A DNA stretch of 64,000 nucleotides, from contig NZ_APJI01000002.1 in assembly GCF_000497575.1 (NCBI RefSeq), forward strand, positions 57,780 through 121,779. The letters are read 5' to 3'. Positions within the stretch are counted from its first letter, which is position 1, and every line of letters starts with the position of its first letter. Below are positions 7,426 through 15,612 of this stretch, piece by piece. A program made the translations under genes and the position numbers. The notes beneath the pieces were generated by a model. That model searched no databases and was not told the origin of the DNA. It worked only from the letters and a program-made list of their open reading frames with translations. Source of the stretch: Afipia sp. OHSU_II-C1 (GTDB lineage: Bacteria > Pseudomonadota > Alphaproteobacteria > Rhizobiales > Xanthobacteraceae).

Positions 7426-8790
7426 ATGAGCAACATGACCGAGCTCGAAGCGATGTCCGAAGGGCTCAACCGCCTCGTCAAGATTGCGCTCGACACCGGA
7501 GAGGCCTCGACGATCGAAGAGGCTCAGCGAATCTTCGCCGGGTATCGTATGCAGATCGCCGTCGGCGGGGACGTCGCGGACAGCGCCGTACTGCAAGCGA
7601 TCCTGCTGACCGCCGCGAACTGCGGCGCGCGTGCGTTCCTTGGCGGCGTCAGCGTCGTCGGCGCCTGCGGCGAGCTTGCAGTGTCGATCCCGGGCTTCTC
7701 TCGCATCGAAGACGCGGTGACGGCCCTTGGCGCGCAGATAGACGACAGGATCCGCCCCGATCTGCCGACTTTGGTGATCGGCGACGTCGGCGGCGCCGAC
7801 GTGGAACCGCTCGCGCTGCGCGCGACTTTTGCAGACTGGTGCGGCGGCGTCATTCCGGCGGCAAGCGGAGTGCGTCTTGCCGAGACAGGCTCGTTCACGC
7901 CGGCCGGGGTGCTGGCCGGTGCTATCGGCGTCGCCGAGATCTTCCAGCGCGTTCGCGGCGGAATGCCGATGGCCTGCCGCCGAGTGATCGGTCTCGATCT
8001 TTGGGATCTCCATCGCGACTGGCTCCGCGGCGGGAGCGCACCGTTGCTGGAGCATCTTCCGTCTGAAATCTGGATCGTCGGCATGGGTAACCTCGGTCAG
8101 GCATATCTTTGGACGCTCGGACTTCTGCCCTACGGACGAAACGCTGCGCGTTTGGTCCTGCAGGACACGGACGTTGTCGCCATCTCGAATCTCAGCACGT
8201 CCATGCTCACCACGCGCACCATGGTGGGCAGAAAGAAGACGCGGGCGATGGCGGAATGGGCGGAGGCGCGGGGCTTCGAGACGTCGATTGTCGAACGGGA
8301 CTTTACGCCGAACTTCACGATTGCTCGGCGTGAGCCCAGCGTGGCGCTGATCGGCGTCGATAACGCGCTTGCACGGCAAGCGGTCGAGGACGTCGGGTTC
8401 GGGCGCGTGATCGAAGCGGGTCTGGGACGCGGCCCGCAAGACTTCCTCGGAATCGACCTGCACACATTTCCCGCATCCAGGCCGGCCCGAGAGGTGTGGC
8501 CGCAGACGGGAGCAAGCGACGCCGATATCACGCTGCCGGCTTACCGCGCGATGTTGGAGCGATCCGGCGATCGATGCGGAACCGTAAGACTCGCGGGCCG
8601 TTCGATCGGAGCTCCGTTTGTCGGTTCGGCGGCGGCGGCGCTCGCCGTCAGCGAACTCGTGAGACTTTGTACCGGAGGCAAGTCCTACGAACTCGTCTCC
8701 TGCCATCTTCGCGACCTGCAGGATATCACCGCAGTTGTCGGGCCGGCGTTGCCGGCCTTCAATCCCGGTAGTGTCGCGGCGGCCGCATGA
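7426..8790 (+). CDS. E1-like ThiF-family activating enzyme with N-terminal extension
   Basis: A 454-residue protein. Residues 1-200 form an extension that I do not recognise. A single ThiF/MoeB-type adenylation domain follows: GMGNLG (219-224), the acidic strand DTDVVAISNL (247-256) and a G-R-K-K helix near 268. C384 (in GDRCGTV) is the best candidate for the thioester cysteine. The SNL motif is followed by STS, where ThiF/MoeB have a nucleotide-contacting arginine. No CxxC zinc pairs are visible. It would adenylate the modifier C-terminal glycine and load the E2. The start at 7426 has GGAGA upstream; longer frames are possible but lack a ribosome site. Confidence 0.82.
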   Translation: MSNMTELEAMSEGLNRLVKIALDTGEASTIEEAQRIFAGYRMQIAVGGDVADSAVLQAILLTAANCGARAFLGGVSVVGACGELAVSIPGFSRIEDAVTALGAQIDDRIRPDLPTLVIGDVGGADVEPLALRATFADWCGGVIPAASGVRLAETGSFTPAGVLAGAIGVAEIFQRVRGGMPMACRRVIGLDLWDLHRDWLRGGSAPLLEHLPSEIWIVGMGNLGQAYLWTLGLLPYGRNAARLVLQDTDVVAISNLSTSMLTTRTMVGRKKTRAMAEWAEARGFETSIVERDFTPNFTIARREPSVALIGVDNALARQAVEDVGFGRVIEAGLGRGPQDFLGIDLHTFPASRPAREVWPQTGASDADITLPAYRAMLERSGDRCGTVRLAGRSIGAPFVGSAAAALAVSELVRLCTGGKSYELVSCHLRDLQDITAVVGPALPAFNPGSVAAAA

Positions 8791-8817
8791 TGCCCTCGAA
8801 GGGCTGCCAGGTCTTTT

Positions 8818-9558
8818 CTACAGTTGCACTGGCCGCCTTATCTTCGGTCTCCGCTGGCCCGCTGCCATCGCGAGATTTCGTGCCCGCGAAACGATGCGCA
8901 AAATCGCAGCGGCTTGGTGGAATTGCCGAAATGCTTCGGCTGCGGAGACATCGAGAAAGCTGGTTGTTGTCTGAGCATCTGCCGGTGGCGTGAGGAGCCC
9001 GACGGGCACGCCATGCTGCCACCCGCGCGCGGCCCGGAAACTCACAACCAATTGCCCGAACGTCGGATAGGCATGGTCCAAATGGGCTTCGGCGAACGAG
9101 ATCAGTTCGTCCGACAGATCGCAGGGTACGCGGCCAGCAGCATCGCCGTGAGTTTCGAAATGGCGCCTCTTTGCGGCGAGAAGATCGGCGGCGACCGCGC
9201 TTCGGCAGGCATCATAGAATTCTTGCGCATTCGATTTCGGCTCGCCCTTCACGGCACTGATATAGCTGAAATCGGTCTCGGTCCCGTCGGTCCTGTGAAC
9301 CCAAAAACCAGGCGTCGAGTATCCCTCTCCGACATTTCGGCGTCGGAAAAAGTGCTCGACACCGGATCCAATCTTCGGCGGACTGTCGGTGATGACCGCG
9401 TCATAGCGCTCCAAGAGTGAAATCAGATCGTCGTGATCTGAGCGGTCTTCCACGACCTGATTGTCAGAATAGCGGCCAAGCATCTCTCTGAAATGAGCTA
9501 AAGCTGCAGTTTGTGTTTTCCAGGATCGACCGTTCGGCAAATCTATCGACTTGGCCAT
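8818..9558 (-). CDS. DCL-family protein (DUF3223-like)
   Basis: A 246-residue protein on the strand opposite to the conjugation operon, converging with it. The N-terminal third (about residues 5-105: a NGRSW..T..AALAHFREML pattern and later KIGSGVEHFFRRR) matches the DCL/DUF3223 domain named after plant DCL proteins of plastid rRNA processing. The rest is uncharacterised. Bacterial members are scattered and often lie in accessory regions; their function is unknown. The start at 9558 is set by a strong GGGGG ribosome site; the frame runs further up to 9627 without one. Confidence 0.65.
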   Translation of the reverse strand: MAKSIDLPNGRSWKTQTAALAHFREMLGRYSDNQVVEDRSDHDDLISLLERYDAVITDSPPKIGSGVEHFFRRRNVGEGYSTPGFWVHRTDGTETDFSYISAVKGEPKSNAQEFYDACRSAVAADLLAAKRRHFETHGDAAGRVPCDLSDELISFAEAHLDHAYPTFGQLVVSFRAARGWQHGVPVGLLTPPADAQTTTSFLDVSAAEAFRQFHQAAAILRIVSRARNLAMAAGQRRPKIRRPVQL

Positions 9559-9741
9559 GTTTCCCCCTTTGGCTTCCTTCATAGCGGTCACGGCCGCAGA
9601 GCAGTCGCCGATCGGCGTGCGGTGCAACCTCAGTTGTGGCGAGTCGTGCGAGTTCTCCGACCGACTCGGCCAGCCAGGATTGTTCAGCGCATAAATAACC
9701 CGTCAGCGACCGCTGACGTCAAAAAAACAGGAGATCGGCAA

Positions 9742-9960
9742 ATGACAAATCACGCCCCAAAACCCCTCACCGAGCGCGAAAAGCTCGACCGGGATATCGC
9801 CGGACTGAAGGAGTCGATCCGTCTCAACTGGGTAGACTTAGACCGACTGAACCTCAGCCGGGAGGAAAGGCAGGGCATCCGGGAGAACACCAACCTGCTG
9901 ATCGAGGAGCTCAAGGAGCTCCTCGGACGCCTTGACCGCCTGGACGGCAAGAACAGCTAG
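9742..9960 (+). CDS. Small coiled-coil protein
   Basis: A 72-residue, highly charged, almost entirely helical protein with leucine heptads (about residues 14-68), suggesting a coiled coil. ACAGGAG lies upstream of the ATG at 9742; the frame is open further upstream but without a start supported by a ribosome site. I do not recognise the family and assign no function. Confidence 0.55.
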   Translation: MTNHAPKPLTEREKLDRDIAGLKESIRLNWVDLDRLNLSREERQGIRENTNLLIEELKELLGRLDRLDGKNS

Positions 9961-10013
9961 AAAAAGCCCGAATCGGCTGGAAGTCTGCTTCAATTGCATT
10001 GAGGAGGATTTCC

Positions 10014-10211
10014 ATGACAGAAGAATTGAAACTGGCGATCGGACTCCTACTGATTGCGGCGATCGGATACTTGTTGTGGCGCACTGGTGTGCTCCAAGCC
10101 CTGGCTGGCCGGCCGACCGCACGGTGCCGCGACGGTTCGATTTCGTTCAGCAAGCACCACTGCGGGACTTGCTCGCACCACGGAGGTGTGGCGGAATTCT
10201 TGCCAGCTTAA
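10014..10211 (+). CDS. DUF3761-like small membrane-anchored protein
   Basis: A 65-residue protein. Residues 5-28 form one hydrophobic helix, either a membrane anchor or an uncleaved signal. The C-terminus, CRDGSISFSKHHCGTCSHHG, matches the short DUF3761 motif found in exported proteins. GAGGAG precedes the ATG. Three cysteines and several histidines could bind metal or form a disulfide; no function is known. Confidence 0.65.
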   Translation: MTEELKLAIGLLLIAAIGYLLWRTGVLQALAGRPTARCRDGSISFSKHHCGTCSHHGGVAEFLPA

Positions 10212-10305
10212 GTTCAATTTGGTGGCCTACCGGACGGTTTGCGCAGCCGACTGATCTCCGTGAACGTTTTGGAAAGTCAACCCCGGCACGGGATCCGGTT
10301 CGCAC

Positions 10306-11217
10306 ATGCGCGTCTACTACTTCACCGAAGCTGGGTATGGGCTGGAGGCAATCCAACGCAGAAGGCTCAAGCTCGCGCGCATATCCGCGCTCAACGATCC
10401 GTTCGAATTCCTGCAGGTCGCGTCGAGAAATCCGAAGACGCGGGCTCGCTATCAATATGTGAAGCGCGCGCTGTCGGAATATATGGGGTTGCTGTGCTTC
10501 AGCGAGAATTGGCGCAATCCGGTGCAATGGGGTCATTACGCCGATAGCCATCGCGGCATCTGTCTCGGCTTCGACGTGGCGCCCGCGGCGGGGCTAAGGA
10601 AGGTACGTTACGTCAAAAGCAGGATCCGTCCGAACTTGCGGGCAATGAAAGCCATGAGCAAGGCCGCGGTCGAACATATGCTCGATCTGCTGACGCTCAA
10701 GTTTGAGCATTGGCAGTACGAACAGGAGCATCGGCTGTTCGTGCAGCTGAACGACAAAGACGACCAGTCCGGTTTGTACTTCTTCGATTTCGGTGACAGC
10801 GAGGAGGTGCGGCTTCGGGAAGTGATTGTAGGCGCGCAATCGGAGATATCTCCCGAGCAGGTGGCGGAAGTTTTGGGCGACATCTCGCCTGAGGTCGTAT
10901 CGCGGAAGGCCAGGTTGGCGTTTCGGACTTTCGACGTCGTCAAGCAACGTCGCCAAGACCTGTGGCGACCATCGCGTCGGCGGGCAGGGTTGCGAGAACC
11001 GTCGTTTGAAGCATTGGTCGATCAGGCGTTGCGCCTGGAGGATTTTTCGACAGCGCGTGGCCTCCTCGAGCCCGACGCCGAAAAGAAGTCCGTTCAATCA
11101 GAGACGGATGAATTGATTGCAAGATACGCTGTCGCGGGCCGTGTGCCTTCTGCCGACAATCGCTCCAAGAAGGTCACCAAGCGCAACGAGGCCAAGCGTG
11201 TCCGCAAAAAGAGGTAG
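10306..11217 (+). CDS. DUF2971-family protein
   Basis: A 303-residue protein. It shows the DUF2971 pattern: NDPFEF (30-35), LCFS (63-66), WGHYADSHRGICLGFD (75-90) and a W-x-YEQEHR segment near 140. The last 90 residues are a basic, low-complexity tail rich in K and R. The biochemical role is not established; members often occur in accessory regions and near phage-defence genes, so a defence effector is possible but unproven. It is a single gene with no clear operon partner. Confidence 0.7.
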   Translation: MRVYYFTEAGYGLEAIQRRRLKLARISALNDPFEFLQVASRNPKTRARYQYVKRALSEYMGLLCFSENWRNPVQWGHYADSHRGICLGFDVAPAAGLRKVRYVKSRIRPNLRAMKAMSKAAVEHMLDLLTLKFEHWQYEQEHRLFVQLNDKDDQSGLYFFDFGDSEEVRLREVIVGAQSEISPEQVAEVLGDISPEVVSRKARLAFRTFDVVKQRRQDLWRPSRRRAGLREPSFEALVDQALRLEDFSTARGLLEPDAEKKSVQSETDELIARYAVAGRVPSADNRSKKVTKRNEAKRVRKKR

Positions 11218-11258
11218 TGCCTGGACTTTGTGCGTCACTTGCGTTGATACCACCGGGA

Positions 11259-11483
11259 CTATCGGCGCCAGTTCTGTCCGAGCTCATCGTCAAACCACGC
11301 TTCAGCATCGTAATCGGCACCGGCCACCGACCGGAAATCGAGGTAGTTGGAATAGTGCTTTTCGCCCAGCCATGTCTTGAAAGCCGACCAGCTTGGATGC
11401 TCTCGCGCGGCATCGGGTAGCGCCTCGAACCATTCGCGAGCGAGTGAGCGAATGGCTTGCTCGCATTCGGACTTTTTATTCAT
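11259..11483 (-). CDS. Small hypothetical protein
   Basis: A 74-residue acidic protein starting MNKKSE, with AAGGAA upstream of the ATG at 11483. It is soluble, with no motif I recognise. The frame is open up to 11669 but the upstream starts lack ribosome sites. It converges with the DUF2971 gene. Confidence 0.45.
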   Translation of the reverse strand: MNKKSECEQAIRSLAREWFEALPDAAREHPSWSAFKTWLGEKHYSNYLDFRSVAGADYDAEAWFDDELGQNWRR

Positions 11484-11762
11484 ACGCCGGGTTCCTTTCT
11501 TGGCCGCCATAAGCGCCGCGTAGCGTTCCACACTGCCACCATCATCAATCGTGAGCCTTGGACCGCGAGGCGCAAGTATTTTTACTACGCTCCGACACGC
11601 CATATTGCGGCCATCGACGCGGTACGACGCGCGAATTCGTCGACGCTTGACGCCGGATACCGAGGCCAATCGAGAATATCGTTTTCTTCCGTCATTCTGG
11701 CAGTCAACATCGCGGGCATCTGGTTCGTGACATGCTGTGCGGCTGAGTGACGGAGAATGCGA

Positions 11763-11978
11763 ATGTCGGATGCCAAATTTCTTACCCCTGAAGAAGTGTC
11801 TGCGCGCTACCGTGGCGAGGTCACTGTCGGTACGCTGCGGAATTGGCGTGCGATGCGAATCGGACCGGCGTACGTCAAGATCGGCAAGGCCGTGTTGTAT
11901 CCGGTCGACGAACTTGATGCGTGGGACAAAAAAAATCTTGTGACTTGTCGTGCGTCGAAAGGACTGAATGTGAGCTAG
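11763..11978 (+). CDS. AlpA/excisionase-like helix-turn-helix protein
   Basis: A 71-residue protein with the MerR/AlpA-type fold: [11 protein letters not shown], then [18 protein letters not shown] and [11 protein letters not shown]. Such proteins bind DNA to control excision or gene expression of integrated elements. GGAG (11752-11755) is well placed for the ATG at 11763 and too close for the one at 11757. It is the last island gene before the radC remnant. No integrase is seen in the window. Confidence 0.7.
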   Translation: MSDAKFLTPEEVSARYRGEVTVGTLRNWRAMRIGPAYVKIGKAVLYPVDELDAWDKKNLVTCRASKGLNVS

Positions 11979-11980
11979 CG

Positions 11981-12026
11981 TTGGGGACGGTTACGATCAC
12001 GAAAAGGCACGCTCTACCGTCCCCAA
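11981..12026. repeat. 11-bp inverted repeat at the island edge
   Basis: TTGGGGACGGT (11981-11991) and its exact inverse ACCGTCCCCAA (12016-12026) are separated by 24 nt; a further GTCCCCA occurs at 12032. There is no T-run as in a terminator. It lies directly after the AlpA-like gene and about 50 nt before the radC remnant, so it may be a recombination or regulator-binding site. Confidence 0.45.
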
Positions 12027-12078
12027 TCCGCGTCCCCACCATCTTCGAGCAGCGAAATTTCGATCTACATCACAATTA

Positions 12079-12261
12079 CTTAGGGCGACTGGTCCGGTTC
12101 TGCACAACCATCCCTCCGGCGATCCGACGCCATCGACCGCCGACATCCAGATGACGAAATCGATCATGTCGATCTCGAGCCCGCTCGGGATCTCCGTGCA
12201 TGATCACATCATCGTCGGCAAGAACGGCCACGCCAGCCTGAAGGGGATGCGGCTGATTTAA
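12079..12261 (+). pseudogene. radC: 3' remnant of radC
   Basis: One frame translates as the C-terminal end of RadC (JAB/JAMM-type DNA-repair-associated protein): [12 protein letters not shown], then [19 protein letters not shown] and the typical ending LKGMRLI, stop at 12259-12261. Only about 60 of the usual roughly 225-250 residues remain and there is no start codon. Residues just before HNHP are compressed compared with the family. The missing front part is not in the window, which suggests that the accessory region replaced or interrupted it. Confidence 0.85.
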
Positions 12262-12263
12262 AT

Positions 12264-12995
12264 CTACTGCCGCGTCAGCAGCAGCGGATCGGCGCTGTCT
12301 GGAATGCGCCGCCACTGCGCATTGTCGTCGGCCTCGAAGCGCCAGATTTCGCCCTTTGCCGACTGCAGCAGCAATTCGCCACGCTCGATACGCCATATGA
12401 TCGGCGCGAAAGCCGTCACCAGCGGATCGCAACGCGGCTTCAGATACACCGCGAAATTCTCCGGTGTCGTCGCTTCGGTATTGGTCAGGGTCAATCCGCA
12501 GATCGCCTTGCCGCTGCCGCGCACCATCGCCCAGTCGCCAATGAGTTGGTCAGCGGATTTCGACAGGGCGCGCGCAGCCGCGAGATTCTGCAAGAGATAC
12601 ACGCCCTCGCCCTGCCGCAGGCCTTCGAAGATGCCGCTTTCGACCTCGGTCACATCGATGACCGATTGCCCCGCCGCATCCTGCAGCCGCACGATGTCGA
12701 GTCCTTTTACGCTCCACGCCACGATGCTCTTGGTGAAGGGCAGCGCCGCGCTGCATCCCTTATCAAGCTCTAACTTCAGGCCCTGCGGGGTGGAATCGCT
12801 CTTCAACGTCACAATGCAGGTCTTGTCGCGGCCCGCCGTCGAAAGCTCCCATTCTCCGACCATCTCCTTGGTGAGAGAACGCGCGTCCTGCGCCACTGCG
12901 TCCGGTACGATCATGAGAACTCCCGCCAATGCGAGCAGGCAAACCCGCCCAATTAGCAGACGTTTCGTGAGTCCGGACAGCGCAGCGCGAAGCAT
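12264..12995 (-). CDS. AprI/Inh-type metalloprotease-inhibitor-like protein, two domains
   Basis: A 243-residue exported protein: a signal peptide at about 1-35, then two repeats of the small beta-barrel Inh pattern (EMVGEWELSTAGRDKTCIVTL, and LIGDWAMVRGSGKAICGLTL), each ending in a tryptophan-rich strand. The family contains inhibitors of secreted serralysin proteases, but many alphaproteobacterial members have no known protease partner. It follows the dehydrogenase gene by 2 nt and is probably the last gene of the ABC-transporter operon, although functionally unrelated. AAAGG supports the ATG at 12995. Confidence 0.7.
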   Translation of the reverse strand: MLRAALSGLTKRLLIGRVCLLALAGVLMIVPDAVAQDARSLTKEMVGEWELSTAGRDKTCIVTLKSDSTPQGLKLELDKGCSAALPFTKSIVAWSVKGLDIVRLQDAAGQSVIDVTEVESGIFEGLRQGEGVYLLQNLAAARALSKSADQLIGDWAMVRGSGKAICGLTLTNTEATTPENFAVYLKPRCDPLVTAFAPIIWRIERGELLLQSAKGEIWRFEADDNAQWRRIPDSADPLLLTRQ

Positions 12996-12997
12996 GC

Positions 12998-13981
12998 TCA
13001 GCGGCCTTTCACCGGCGTTTCCGCGATGGGGGTCAACGGCGCCTTGCCGGAAAACCACAGCTTGAGATTGTCGACCACGAGCTGATCCATGGCATTGCGC
13101 GTGGTGATCGAGGCCGATGCAATATGCGGCAGCAGCACCACGTTCTGCATCGCCTTCAATGCATCCGGCACTTCCGGCTCGTTCGCGAACACATCGAGAC
13201 CGGCGGCCATGATGGTGCCGTCCTTGAGCGCCGCGATCAACGCGTCTTCGTCCGCCACCGATCCGCGCGCGACATTGATGAATACGCCGCGCGGCCCGAG
13301 CGCCTTGAGCACCTCGGCATTGATCATTTTCGCGGTGGATGGACCTCCGGGCGTGATGGCGATCAGCGTATCGACGTCCTTGGCCATCTCGATCAGGTTC
13401 GGGTAATGCTTGTAGCTCACGCCCTTCGCGGGATTGCGTGAGTGATAAACCACCGGCACCAGCGATGCATCGAGGCGGCGCGCAATGGCCTGGCCGATGC
13501 GCCCCATGCCGACCATGCCGACCTTGCGGTCACGCAGCGAACCGGGGCTGAGCGGAAACCCCTTCGTGGTCCAATGCCCTGCCCGCAGATACCGGTCCGC
13601 CTTGATGAACTCGCGCAATGTCGCGATCAGCAGACCGAGCGCGGTGTCCGCGACTTCTTCGGTCAGCACGTCCGGCGTGTTGGTGACGATAATGTTGTGC
13701 CCGGCAGCGTATTTCGAATCGATATGGTCGTAACCGACCCCGAAGCTGGACACGATTTCGATCTTCGGAAACCGTGCCAGCATCTCCGCATCGGCCTGCA
13801 CCAGGCCGGTCACCGCGACGCCGCGAATGCGGTCCGCAACTTCAGGGGTCATCCGGCCAAGGTCGCGCTGGTTCTCGAATTTGTGGAGAACGAAGTTCGC
13901 GGGAAAACCGTTATCGATGACCGGCTTTGAAGGGCCGTACACCAGCACATCGATCTTTTCCTGAGACCCGTTCGCAGCCAT
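12998..13981 (-). CDS. D-isomer-specific 2-hydroxyacid dehydrogenase
   Basis: A 327-residue cytosolic oxidoreductase of the glyoxylate/hydroxypyruvate-reductase type. The NAD(P)-binding motif GMGRIG is at 158-163. The catalytic triad is R239 (INVARG), E268 (FANEPE) and H286 (LLPHIAS). It should reduce a small 2-oxoacid reversibly; the substrate cannot be told. Its ATG overlaps the permease stop (TAATG), so it belongs to the ABC operon and may process what that transporter imports. The frame is open far upstream through the permease gene, but only 13981 makes a normal family-length protein. Confidence 0.85.
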   Translation of the reverse strand: MAANGSQEKIDVLVYGPSKPVIDNGFPANFVLHKFENQRDLGRMTPEVADRIRGVAVTGLVQADAEMLARFPKIEIVSSFGVGYDHIDSKYAAGHNIIVTNTPDVLTEEVADTALGLLIATLREFIKADRYLRAGHWTTKGFPLSPGSLRDRKVGMVGMGRIGQAIARRLDASLVPVVYHSRNPAKGVSYKHYPNLIEMAKDVDTLIAITPGGPSTAKMINAEVLKALGPRGVFINVARGSVADEDALIAALKDGTIMAAGLDVFANEPEVPDALKAMQNVVLLPHIASASITTRNAMDQLVVDNLKLWFSGKAPLTPIAETPVKGR

Positions 13982-14781
13982 TAGTTTTCCTTTCCAAGCG
14001 CGCTTTCGTGCCAGCGTCGTAGCACAAGATACGAGGCCAGCGAGAGACCCAAATAGATGACAATTCCGGCAATCGAGAGCAGCAGCAGCGCCGCGAACAT
14101 CCGCGGGATGTTGAGCCGGTAGCCGGCCTCGGCGATCCGGTAGGCCAGTCCGGAACCGGCCCCGGCCGAGCCCGCAGCGATTTCGGCGACCACAGCGCCG
14201 ATCAGCGACAATCCGCCGGCGATCCGCAGACCTCCGAGAATATGTGGCAGCGCCGAAGGCAGCTTCAGGCGCCGCAGGGTCTGCGTACGCGTGGCCCCGT
14301 ACAGTTCGAACAGACCGAGCAGATTGCGATCGACCGAATTCAGCCCCAGCGTGGTGTTCGACAGCACCGGAAAGAAGGCCACGATCCAGGCGCAGATCAC
14401 GACAGCCAGATGCTGCGGCAGATAGATCAGCAGCAGCGGCGCGATCGCGATGACCGGCGTGACCTGAAGGATCACCGCATAGGGCAGCAGCGCATATTCC
14501 AGCCATTTCGAACGGCTGAACAACACCGCAAGCGCGATGCCGCCGACCGCCGCCGCAATGAATCCCTGAACCGTGGTCGACAGCGTCGTCAGCAGCGATC
14601 CGAACAGAAGCGGCCAGTCCTGCACGAGAGTGGTGAAAACGACGCTCGGTGCGGGTAGCACATAGACCGGAAGATTGTTGATGCGAACCACAGCCTCCCA
14701 GACCGCAACGCCTGCAGCCAGGGCGATCAGCGGCAGGAGGATTTTCAGCAATCGGGCTGGCGATGACACCCGCGCCGTCAT
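13981..14781 (-). CDS. ABC transporter permease (SsuC/TauC type)
   Basis: A 266-residue inner-membrane protein with about six hydrophobic segments and the ABC-permease EAA loop near residue 155-170 (ELYGATRTQTLRRLKLPSA). It is related to aliphatic sulfonate, nitrate and NMT1-type importers. It overlaps the ATPase gene by ATGA and the dehydrogenase gene by one base, a tight operon of binding protein, ATPase, permease and dehydrogenase. Confidence 0.88.
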   Translation of the reverse strand: MTARVSSPARLLKILLPLIALAAGVAVWEAVVRINNLPVYVLPAPSVVFTTLVQDWPLLFGSLLTTLSTTVQGFIAAAVGGIALAVLFSRSKWLEYALLPYAVILQVTPVIAIAPLLLIYLPQHLAVVICAWIVAFFPVLSNTTLGLNSVDRNLLGLFELYGATRTQTLRRLKLPSALPHILGGLRIAGGLSLIGAVVAEIAAGSAGAGSGLAYRIAEAGYRLNIPRMFAALLLLSIAGIVIYLGLSLASYLVLRRWHESALGKEN

Positions 14782-15593
14782 GGGGCGACTCCCGCGCCAC
14801 TTGCCTTGGCGAGCGCCGCGGACACATCGCGGCAGTGCGCTGCATACTCCGCGGATGTGCGGAATTCCTCGCCGCGCGGCTCGGCTGCATCGATGCGAAA
14901 TTCGCGCGCGATGCGCCCGGGGCGCGATGTCATGATCAGCACGCGCTGCGACAGGTACACCGACTCGAACACCGAATGCGTCACGAACATGACGGTCTTG
15001 CCCAGCTTGCGCCAGAGCGCGAGCAGGTCATTGTTCAGCTTGAAGCGCGTGATTTCGTCGAGCGCCGCGAACGGTTCATCCATCAGAAGAATATCCGGAT
15101 CGGTCACCAGCGCCCGCGCCAGCGAGACCCGCATCTTCATGCCGCCGGACAGTTCGCGCGGATAGACCTCCGCGAACTCCGCGAGCCCGACTTGAGCCAG
15201 CGCCTGATTGACGCGCGTTGTTGCGTCAGCGCGGGATGCATCGGTCAGATCGAGCGGAAGCTGGACATTGCCGCGCACGCTCGCCCACGGCATCAGGGTC
15301 GGCTCCTGAAACACGAAGCCGACAGTGTGGCGCGAACGATCCCGCGCATCGCGCCCGGCGACCTGCACGGCGCCGGATGTCGGCTCGCTCAGACCGGCGA
15401 TGATGCGCAGCGCCGTAGACTTGCCGCAGCCGGACGGCCCGAGCAGCGAAACGAACTCTCCCGCGCGCACAGTCAGGTCGAGCGGGTCCAAGGCGGCAAC
15501 GCCGTTGTCGTAGACCTTGGTGACGCCGCGCAGCGACACTGCCGCGCCACCCCGCGGCCTGCCCTGCGTATCGTCAGCTTCAAGGATGGACAT
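14778..15593 (-). CDS. ABC transporter ATP-binding protein (SsuB/TauB type)
   Basis: A 271-residue ATPase with Walker A GPSGCGKST (52-60), the Q-loop FVFQEP, the signature LSGGM (148-152), Walker B LLMDEP (169-174) and a switch histidine in VMFVTHS. It powers the import system encoded by its neighbours. About 20 residues precede the core fold, as in many SsuB/TauB relatives. Confidence 0.9.
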   Translation of the reverse strand: MSILEADDTQGRPRGGAAVSLRGVTKVYDNGVAALDPLDLTVRAGEFVSLLGPSGCGKSTALRIIAGLSEPTSGAVQVAGRDARDRSRHTVGFVFQEPTLMPWASVRGNVQLPLDLTDASRADATTRVNQALAQVGLAEFAEVYPRELSGGMKMRVSLARALVTDPDILLMDEPFAALDEITRFKLNNDLLALWRKLGKTVMFVTHSVFESVYLSQRVLIMTSRPGRIAREFRIDAAEPRGEEFRTSAEYAAHCRDVSAALAKASGAGVAP

Positions 15594-15612
15594 TCCGGAA
15601 AATCCGCCGCCG

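Noticed and set aside
7405..8706. 433-codon minus-strand frame over the E1 gene
   Set aside because: No recognisable domain and no ribosome site; the plus-strand E1 has clear ThiF motifs.
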